Shown here: positions 1-6,108 of the stretch, in pieces
Layout of the letters: every line of letters begins with the position of its first letter
How positions within the stretch are numbered: the stretch's first letter is position 1
IMG/VR virus record: IMGVR_UViG_3300037088_000036
Location: 1 to 23,575 of that record
Reading direction: 5' to 3' (one strand)
DNA: 23,575 nt
From: a virus
Made by a program: the position numbers and the translations under genes
Notes under the pieces: model-generated
What the model was told of the DNA's origin: nothing
What the model saw: the letters and a program-made list of their open reading frames with translations, nothing else
Databases searched by the model: none

Positions 1-288
1 TCCGTTATTGAGAAGTTCAACGAGAAGGCAGCCGGGCTTGATCCAACGGTAGAGCCTCCACTTGTCTTTTCGAATCGAATTATCCGACAGCTCATTGACC
101 ATATGATAGGGGAGGACACAATCTCCGAAGACATTGACTTCAAGTCGATGAGGATTGTGTTCAAATCTTGTGGTGGGTCTTGGGAGAAGTTCATGAATGG
201 GGACATCTTGAACAATGAGCTTCTTCAAAAGATCGTTACAGCCTGGGCTCAGATGCCAGGGCGAAAGCAGAAGCAGGAAACTATCTAA
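1..288 (+). CDS. Unknown phage protein, C-terminal part (5' end outside window)
   Basis: An open frame enters from the left edge and ends at TAA 286-288, giving the last 95 residues of a longer protein. An internal ATG at 103 has no reason to be the true start, because the frame stays open and protein-like upstream of it. The fragment is mixed alpha/charged, with a helical stretch near residues 26-40 and a basic tail ending RKQKQETI. I do not recognise the family, and nothing in it resembles a terminase ATPase or nuclease motif. Its stop overlaps the next start as TAATG, so it is probably translated in series with the three paralogous genes that follow. Confidence 0.75.
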   Translation, partial: SVIEKFNEKAAGLDPTVEPPLVFSNRIIRQLIDHMIGEDTISEDIDFKSMRIVFKSCGGSWEKFMNGDILNNELLQKIVTAWAQMPGRKQKQETI

Positions 289-824
289 TGCCAGAGCAGC
301 CCCGATCCAGGGATTGCATCATTCTGGTCAAGGGTGATGCCTACCCAGTTACGGTAGACGACGCTCTTGTTAATCAAGGGTGGGCCGGGGGTCAGGGTGT
401 GAAGTGGGTTGCTCCAACCTTGGATGAGTTCCTGGTTACCCTCTCTGATGGCTACTACGCCGGGTTCATGCTCTGGGGAAGCAATGAGTCTGCTGATGAG
501 TACACGGCTATGACGAGGAACCAACCTTACTACAAGTTTGGAACCGTCGGCGCCGGTGGGTGGCACATCCTAACAACCTCCTTCGAACAGTATACCTTCC
601 TGTCAAGACAGTCTGGCGGCCCTCTTGTTCCACTTGTCTATCATGCGAGTGACAGACTTGTGTTTTCTATTAGGGGCTTTTGGACTAAGGAGATCACAGA
701 GTGGGTTGATTCAGGAATCCCCGATCTAGTCGCCAGAGGTTTTAACACTTATTATATTGGATTTGTAACACAAGCCCCCACCTCCTACACGAATTTCTAT
801 ATGGGGGTTCAAGTTTCGATATGA
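288..824 (+). CDS. Tandem paralogue 1 of 3, unknown (probable virion) protein
   Basis: 178 aa; ATG 288 overlaps the upstream stop. First of three adjacent genes that clearly share ancestry. Shared landmarks are R(S/T)RDC near the N-terminus, GW.GGQGV.W near residue 35, a DE..V..S.G.Y.GF..WGS block near residues 45-65, MT..QP.Y, Y-T-hydroxyl-SR near residue 105, and GPLVP soon after. It has no signal peptide, membrane segment or catalytic motif that I can see, and the composition (many Gly, Tyr, Trp, Val, Thr) suggests a compact beta-rich fold. Function is unknown. The location upstream of the portal gene suggests a virion component, possibly a surface or adaptor protein, but this is inference only. 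Confidence 0.85.
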   Translation: MPEQPRSRDCIILVKGDAYPVTVDDALVNQGWAGGQGVKWVAPTLDEFLVTLSDGYYAGFMLWGSNESADEYTAMTRNQPYYKFGTVGAGGWHILTTSFEQYTFLSRQSGGPLVPLVYHASDRLVFSIRGFWTKEITEWVDSGIPDLVARGFNTYYIGFVTQAPTSYTNFYMGVQVSI

Positions 825-1348
825 CCTTCATTCAAGAATTCCCAAGGACTCGTGATTGTTATGTTCTGTTCAAAGGAGACGCCTACCCAGTAGCGGTTTC
901 CCAGAGCATGGCTACTCAAGGGTGGCAAGGGGGTCAGGGTGTTCGTTGGATCGACTCCCCTCAAGATGAGTTCCTCGTTGACTACTCTGATGGGATCTAT
1001 GGAGGCTTTCTTCTCTGGGGCTCGAACGAATCCTCGGATGATTTAACCTCAATGACTGGAGCACAACCCCTGTATGGGTACGGGACCTTCTGTGCTGGTG
1101 GTTGGTTGATCGCTACTAGAACCTATGAGAAGTACACTTACGCCTCTCGCCAAGTTGGCCCCCTTGTTCCAATCAATTATGTTGTAGGGGTTAGAGTCCT
1201 ATTCTCCATTCGTGGATTATTCACAATCGAGGATGAATGGACCCCGTCTGGTGACCCTAGGGCCCCAAATACGTTTTACATCGGGAGTGTTGTTCAAGCT
1301 CCCTCAGCGGACAACAACAATTACATCGTACTCCAAACATCAATCTGA
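821..1348 (+). CDS. Tandem paralogue 2 of 3, unknown (probable virion) protein
   Basis: 175 aa; the start overlaps the stop of copy 1 as ATGA, which favours coupled translation. It carries the same landmarks as its neighbours: RTRDC, GWQGGQGVRW, DEFLV.YSDG.YGGF.LWGSNES, YEKYTYASR and GPLVP, and it ends in TSI as copy 3 ends in TSM. The N-terminus is two or three residues longer than in the others, and one Gly before PLVP is missing. Copies 2 and 3 share ED(E) and SGD motifs near the C-terminus (around residues 135-145) that copy 1 has only in altered form, so copy 1 may be the most diverged there. Function unknown. Confidence 0.85.
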   Translation: MTFIQEFPRTRDCYVLFKGDAYPVAVSQSMATQGWQGGQGVRWIDSPQDEFLVDYSDGIYGGFLLWGSNESSDDLTSMTGAQPLYGYGTFCAGGWLIATRTYEKYTYASRQVGPLVPINYVVGVRVLFSIRGLFTIEDEWTPSGDPRAPNTFYIGSVVQAPSADNNNYIVLQTSI

Positions 1349-1353
1349 CTGAT

Positions 1354-1872
1354 ATGCCTGAAATTGTTCGATCCAGAGACTGCGTTGTCTTCTTTATGGG
1401 AGATACTCAGTCTGTAGTTGTGTCGCAGGCCATGGTGAACAACGGTTGGGCTGGTGGGCAAGGGGTTCAATGGGTCGACTCCACGATTGACGAGAGGGTT
1501 GTAACTTATTCTTCAGGCCTCTACGGTGGGTTTTTGATCTGGGGCTCAGATGAGACATCAGATCGATTTACCGCCATGACTAAGCAGCAACCTCAATATA
1601 GGTATGCCGTTATGGTTTCAGGCGGGGCGTTGATGTCAACCATCAGCTACGAACGCTATACTTACAACTCACGAACCTTCGGTGGCCCACTGGTTCCTCT
1701 GGTCTACACACCCAATGCAATACTCTACTTATCAAAACGTGGTCTTTGGACTATTGAAGATGAACTAACTCTGTCAGGGGATCTTTTTGCTCCGGCTTTC
1801 TTTACCGGTTTTGTAGCTCAGATCCCTAAAGAAAGTAACAACTTCTACCTCGGTATTCAGACATCAATGTAG
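1354..1872 (+). CDS. Tandem paralogue 3 of 3, unknown (probable virion) protein
   Basis: 172 aa, ATG 1354, five bases after the previous stop. It shares RSRDC, NNGWAGGQGVQW, YGGFLIWGS, TAMT..QP.Y, YERYTY.SR, GGPLVPLVY and the RGLWTIEDE block with copies 1 and 2. It has lost the GDAYPV sequence seen in copies 1 and 2 (here GDTQSV). The conserved Cys of RDC is kept in all three copies, but there is no second invariant Cys, so a conserved disulfide within the monomer is unlikely. Possible roles are differently specialised subunits of one ring or fibre, but no function can be assigned from sequence. Confidence 0.85.
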   Translation: MPEIVRSRDCVVFFMGDTQSVVVSQAMVNNGWAGGQGVQWVDSTIDERVVTYSSGLYGGFLIWGSDETSDRFTAMTKQQPQYRYAVMVSGGALMSTISYERYTYNSRTFGGPLVPLVYTPNAILYLSKRGLWTIEDELTLSGDLFAPAFFTGFVAQIPKESNNFYLGIQTSM

Positions 1873-1875
1873 TGT

Positions 1876-2379
1876 ATGCCCTCTAATCAATCAGTTAAAC
1901 CACTCTCCCAGATGACTCCGGCAGAGCTTTGTGCTGAAGCCAACTTCCTACGTACATCTCTTACGGATATGGCTGAGCGTTTGAGCTCAGTCTACTCTCA
2001 TTTGCATACAATGGCTAGAAGAAGCCAAGATAGTGATTCAATCTCCTCCTACCTATCAGTGGCCAACATTGGGAAACGCTTTGCTGGAATGATTATGCAA
2101 GCGTCCAGGAGAAGTTCCACTACGGAAGGAAGACTCATGCTGGCTATCCAGCGTGACGAGGAGGAAAAGGCTCTGAGGGTTCGAGAGGATGCCAGGAAGA
2201 GGGAATCCGCCGACAGAAGGAAGAAGGCAGCTGCTGAAAAGCCTGACCCTCTCGAGGCTTTGTTCGGAGTCGTAAAACCCAAGATTGAGGTTGACCCGGC
2301 CTTGATAGACAGTGAGTTGGTTTCCAATAGAGACCCCTCTTCTGATCTTGATGACTTGTACGGTGAGGAGCTGGTCTGA
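1876..2379 (+). CDS. Small charged helical protein upstream of portal, unknown
   Basis: 167 aa, ATG 1876; the TGA overlaps the portal ATG as TGATG. The protein looks almost wholly alpha-helical. Residues 14-90 form amphipathic helices rich in Leu, Ala and Ser. Residues about 93-125 are a dense run of Glu, Arg and Lys typical of a single charged helix or coiled coil. The C-terminal tail is acidic (DLDDLYGEELV). No enzyme motif is visible. Small helical proteins beside the portal are sometimes small terminase subunits or head-assembly accessory proteins, but there is no sequence support for either here. The tight coupling to the portal gene suggests a shared assembly step. Confidence 0.75.
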   Translation: MPSNQSVKPLSQMTPAELCAEANFLRTSLTDMAERLSSVYSHLHTMARRSQDSDSISSYLSVANIGKRFAGMIMQASRRSSTTEGRLMLAIQRDEEEKALRVREDARKRESADRRKKAAAEKPDPLEALFGVVKPKIEVDPALIDSELVSNRDPSSDLDDLYGEELV

Positions 2380-4214
2380 TGCCATCGGATCGTTTTACCA
2401 ACACTCGTAGTAGTCTTGGAACCAACTTCGGTTCTGAGTCTTCCTCTTCAGGTAGGTACCCTAAGTCTCCCTACATTTCAAAAGGTGGGAAATACTCCAA
2501 CCTAACTGAGAAGGAAAGACTCGCGCGTAGGATTCGAACCTCGAACATGAGTGGTTCTGGCAACTATGGTGGTCCAGTCCCCCTTGGCTCTGGTTCGAAT
2601 ACCTCCCTATCTGGAACTAGTGCGTTCTTCTCCCCGCAGCTCTCCACCGACTTCTTAGAGCTGCCACAGTCCCTTCGTGAGAAGAGGGAGATCTACCGCC
2701 ACTTTTACAACACAGACCCGCTTGTGGGTCAAGCTATTGACATCCACACCGAAATCCCACTCTCTAAGGTTCGACTTTCAACACCCAAACCTAGAACGTT
2801 CCCCAAAGGGTTCAAGGATGCAAATGACTATGGAAAGTACATCCTAGACTTCTTTGAGAGGATGTGTAATCGGGTATCATTATTCGACCGCCTAATCATG
2901 GGAACCCATCACTATTGGTTAGATGGGAATGTGTTCTTTTTTGCTGAAGATTCCGTTGTCGAAGTCCCCCCAGAAGTTGGTTACAAGATCGATAAGGTTC
3001 CAAGGGCTGTCCTTAATGATGATGGGACAGGCTCTGAATTTGAGGACGAGTCTGTAGAAGAGCACCCTGATCGTGAAGATCGAGAGTTGGCCTACTACCA
3101 GAAGAACTATCAGGGTTGGTCTAAGCTCATCATTCTTCCAATTGATCAGGTAAAACTCACCACCTTTTCATTTACAGACAAAGTTAGAATCGAGTTAATT
3201 CCAAGCGAGCGCGACCGGGCTCTATTCAGTCAGGCCAAGGCGGGGGACGATCGAGCTCAGGAGATGGTGGAAGAAATCCCACCCGAGGTACGTGAGTACT
3301 TGGAAGCCGGAAAGCTCATCCCTCTGGGGACAGATCCTGATGAGGGATCCTTCTGCTATCACTTGGCGGGGCGACGTGGAGCTGGTGAGGATCTTGGAGC
3401 TAGCCTCTTAGATCGTTGTTTGCGGACTCTGTACTATCGTGAAAAGCTCCGTCAGGCTCAGACCCTGATTGCTACCAGGGCTATGACCCCAAAGCGTTTG
3501 GTCTGGGGTGAGAACCTTGCAGATCCAGATGTGGACGACCTACGCGAGCAGGTTGACCTTTCCCTGGTTGATCCAGACTTCTCCATTGTAACTAACTATG
3601 AAGTCCATTGGGAAGAAATTGGATCTCGAGACCGTCTGCTTGATTTGTCTGGTGAGTATGAAATCACTGACAAGCAGCTCTTCGCCGGTCTTGGTGTAAC
3701 CGAGTCCCTTCTTAATGGTGAGTCCACCTTCGCCGGTGACCGTGTCAAGCTCGAGGTGCTCAACACTCGATACCTTCTATTCAGGGAAGTCATTCAGCAG
3801 TATGTTGAGAACTTCCTTTTCAAGCCAGTTGCTCGTAGGAAGGGCTTCGTTGAGACTGATGATTGGGGCAATGAGGTGGTTATCTACCCGCGCCTCAGCT
3901 TCACACGCTTGGCTCTCCGTGACTCGCAGGATACGTTTGATGCCCTCTTCAACCTTTACCAGAAGGGGTCTGTCCCAATCGAGACCATCCTGGAGCTCTT
4001 CAACTTGGATGCTGCTGACATCAAGGAGAAGCTCGAGAGAGATGCCTTCACAGTCAATGATGCCATCTTCAACGAAGTAGTCCGTGGGATCTACAGTGAA
4101 GTTGGTAGGATGTTGGCTGAGAAGACTGATGTGATGCCCAAGATCGCAGAGTACTTGAAGTTAACCGTCAAACCTGAGCCTGAAGGGGGGCCTGAGGCTG
4201 GGCGGTACGGCTGA
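2379..4214 (+). CDS. Phage portal protein
   Basis: 611 aa. The portal is the dodecameric ring at one head vertex through which DNA is packaged and to which the tail attaches. Support: a disordered Ser/Gly-rich N-terminus (about 85 residues), then a segment around residues 95-130 (REIYRHFYNTDPLVGQAID) of the kind that opens the core of many portals, where a helix is followed by 'D..V..AI.I'. Later there is a helical stem/crown region around residues 400-500 with ITDKQLFAGLGV and FAGDRVKLEVLNTRYLLF, which matches the family pattern of a glycine-containing loop followed by a long helix. Length is usual for large myovirus-type portals. The following genes (protease, scaffold candidate, capsid protein) support the call. 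The start is fixed by the TGATG overlap. Confidence 0.85.
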   Translation: MPSDRFTNTRSSLGTNFGSESSSSGRYPKSPYISKGGKYSNLTEKERLARRIRTSNMSGSGNYGGPVPLGSGSNTSLSGTSAFFSPQLSTDFLELPQSLREKREIYRHFYNTDPLVGQAIDIHTEIPLSKVRLSTPKPRTFPKGFKDANDYGKYILDFFERMCNRVSLFDRLIMGTHHYWLDGNVFFFAEDSVVEVPPEVGYKIDKVPRAVLNDDGTGSEFEDESVEEHPDREDRELAYYQKNYQGWSKLIILPIDQVKLTTFSFTDKVRIELIPSERDRALFSQAKAGDDRAQEMVEEIPPEVREYLEAGKLIPLGTDPDEGSFCYHLAGRRGAGEDLGASLLDRCLRTLYYREKLRQAQTLIATRAMTPKRLVWGENLADPDVDDLREQVDLSLVDPDFSIVTNYEVHWEEIGSRDRLLDLSGEYEITDKQLFAGLGVTESLLNGESTFAGDRVKLEVLNTRYLLFREVIQQYVENFLFKPVARRKGFVETDDWGNEVVIYPRLSFTRLALRDSQDTFDALFNLYQKGSVPIETILELFNLDAADIKEKLERDAFTVNDAIFNEVVRGIYSEVGRMLAEKTDVMPKIAEYLKLTVKPEPEGGPEAGRYG

Positions 4215-4245
4215 CAATAGTTCTTTTTGATTTTGGACTTAGTTA

Positions 4246-5340
4246 ATGCATCTTCTTGGTACCAAAGATCAAGGTGAGCGCGAGGACGAGGAGGTAGAGC
4301 GCCTTGTCCACCCTCTACCAAGATTCAAGCCCCCTCGACATGACCGAAGGCGTGAGAGGGTCAAGGTCGATCAGGATCCGGATATCGATGGGGACAAGGA
4401 CACCAAGAAGGACAAGGACAAGTCGATGAACTTTCGTGAAATAGGAGGTTCTTCGAGCTTATACCGAGGGTTCGTTCAGGCGGCGATGGGGTCTCATAAA
4501 GCTTCCCCCTATTCTTCTTATCCCCTGCAAGTTTGGCAGACGGACGAGTCAATGCCTTCAAACGACCCAATCCTGCAAGCAGTCAGAACCGCGATTTATC
4601 ACGGTGTTACCCCATACCCAGCTGGTCATGAGGGCTTTGCTCCCTACACCAAATGGCAACAGGGTAGGGTTCGTGACCTGACTAGTGAGGATTTCTCACT
4701 GTTACTGGCTTCTGCTCGTGAGTGGATGCGATCCTCAGTACTGTCAAAGCAGATTGAAGGGATGCTTCCTGATACGAGATTCAGGGCCGCCCTTGATCTT
4801 GCTATCCGATCTGCTGAAGACGGCAGGTACGGAGACGTCATCAATTCAGATCTCTACAACATGTTACTAGCTAAGTTAGCCGGGGAGACGGAAACTGACA
4901 CCCTTCTAACAATTCGGGAGTCCTCAACCAATCAGTCAGAGGGTAATGATATGACCATCAAATTGGCTAAAGAAGAAGCAAGCAAGGTTCTTGGTCGCTT
5001 AGACCACATGGCAGCTACCATTCAGGATAATCATGCATCCTGGGGTATGCCGTTTGTCGTAGCAAGGGCTCTCGTCAACAGCATCGACAAGATCGCTGAT
5101 GACGTTGAGGCATCTTCCATGGGCCCCGAATCACTCTTCAAGCGTCAAGTAAGTACCATCGCTAAGAGTGGCAAGGTTGTCCAGAAGGACGCTGATGAGA
5201 GCTACATGGAGACCTTCCAGAATCCCATGGCCCCCATCAAGACGGATGCGGACGAGAGCTACATGTCGTTGTTCAAGGATGACCAGTCAAGCGCAGTCGA
5301 AGCTGGAAAGTCCACCACCGGCCGTCCTCTAGCTCCGTAA
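4246..5340 (+). CDS. Unknown protein between portal and protease, with repeated DADESYM motif
   Basis: 364 aa from ATG 4246. Residues 1-60 are extremely charged (Lys/Asp/Glu/Arg) and probably disordered; a second in-frame ATG at 4426, preceded by a purine-rich AAGGACAAGG, is a reasonable alternative start that would remove this part. The middle is helical (about residues 95-290), with no recognisable enzyme motif. The C-terminus holds two copies of a short motif, DADESYMETF and DADESYMSLF (DNA about 5185-5271), separated by a Pro-rich linker, then a Ser/Gly/Pro tail. Position suggests a head-assembly role. Two copies of a short acidic peptide are the kind of element that docks to a partner or marks a cleavage region, but this is speculation. 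Family not recognised. Confidence 0.75.
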   Translation: MHLLGTKDQGEREDEEVERLVHPLPRFKPPRHDRRRERVKVDQDPDIDGDKDTKKDKDKSMNFREIGGSSSLYRGFVQAAMGSHKASPYSSYPLQVWQTDESMPSNDPILQAVRTAIYHGVTPYPAGHEGFAPYTKWQQGRVRDLTSEDFSLLLASAREWMRSSVLSKQIEGMLPDTRFRAALDLAIRSAEDGRYGDVINSDLYNMLLAKLAGETETDTLLTIRESSTNQSEGNDMTIKLAKEEASKVLGRLDHMAATIQDNHASWGMPFVVARALVNSIDKIADDVEASSMGPESLFKRQVSTIAKSGKVVQKDADESYMETFQNPMAPIKTDADESYMSLFKDDQSSAVEAGKSTTGRPLAP

Positions 5341-5374
5341 TCAGTCCTGTAATCCGTTTTGAAGGTAGGGCCTT

Positions 5375-6106
5375 GTGGCAATCGACTATTGGAAACTGAC
5401 CAAAGAGTTCTCCCGCGGGGACGTCGTTCAAAAGATAGACGTCTACGATGGGGATCTCTCACCTTACGTGGGAACAGTTACGGCTGTCCACAAAGGACTT
5501 GGCGTTCTCGATGTTCAATGGCCATTTGGCAACGAACGGGTTTTCCCGGATGATGTGGTAAGGGTTGCTCCGGAGTTCATCCGGTACTTACCTCCTCAAT
5601 TCGATCAGAGCTATGTCACGGTTGAGATTGAGAGGGCCAGGAAGGAAGCTTCTTCCTCTTCCCTCTGGAGGACTAGTTATTTCCAGCCCGCAATCTACCG
5701 AGACTTAGCCAGGTACTGGCACAAGGGAGCAAGCGAGGTCATCGCTTATGACGACCTCTATCGGTTGCTTGCTCCCAACGTGGACGATGCTGCCCTCCGA
5801 GATGAAGTTTCTAAGTTCTACCGTTTTGCCAAGAATGCGGGTGAGCTTAGGATTCAGAGTCACATGAGGAAGTCAGCCGCCTACTGGGTAGCTCAGAATC
5901 GTCAGTACCGAGCTACAGGGCAAGACATCAAAGCCGGTAAGCCCGCCTGCCCCAAGTGTGCCAATGCTATGCGTTGGGCCACCTACAAGATGCACGAAGG
6001 TGCCAAGCACAAGATCTTCGCTTGCCCCAAGTGCCTCTACCTTATTGATCCTGTATCCGTTCTTGGGCCCACAGGTGAACCCCATAATTGGCTTGGTGGA
6101 ATCTAA
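5375..6106 (+). CDS. SH3-like N-terminal domain plus C-terminal zinc ribbon protein
   Basis: 243 aa from GTG 5375, with a purine-rich AAGGTAGGG just upstream as ribosome binding site. Residues 14-64 contain GDVV...GTVTAVHKGLGVLDVQWP and FPDDVVRV, the pattern of a small beta-barrel (KOW or SH3-like) domain. The middle is helical. The C-terminus holds CPKC at 192-195 and CPKC at 217-220, a four-cysteine zinc ribbon. Both domain types are common in nucleic-acid-binding or assembly proteins, but the specific role is unknown. It lies between the unknown pre-capsid protein and the protease and ends three bases before the protease ATG, so it belongs to the head-assembly operon. Confidence 0.8.
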   Translation: MAIDYWKLTKEFSRGDVVQKIDVYDGDLSPYVGTVTAVHKGLGVLDVQWPFGNERVFPDDVVRVAPEFIRYLPPQFDQSYVTVEIERARKEASSSSLWRTSYFQPAIYRDLARYWHKGASEVIAYDDLYRLLAPNVDDAALRDEVSKFYRFAKNAGELRIQSHMRKSAAYWVAQNRQYRATGQDIKAGKPACPKCANAMRWATYKMHEGAKHKIFACPKCLYLIDPVSVLGPTGEPHNWLGGI

Positions 6107-6108
6107 GT

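Noticed and set aside
6088-6108. TTG start for the protease precursor
   Set aside because: It lies within the preceding gene; ATG 6109 has a suitable ribosome binding site.
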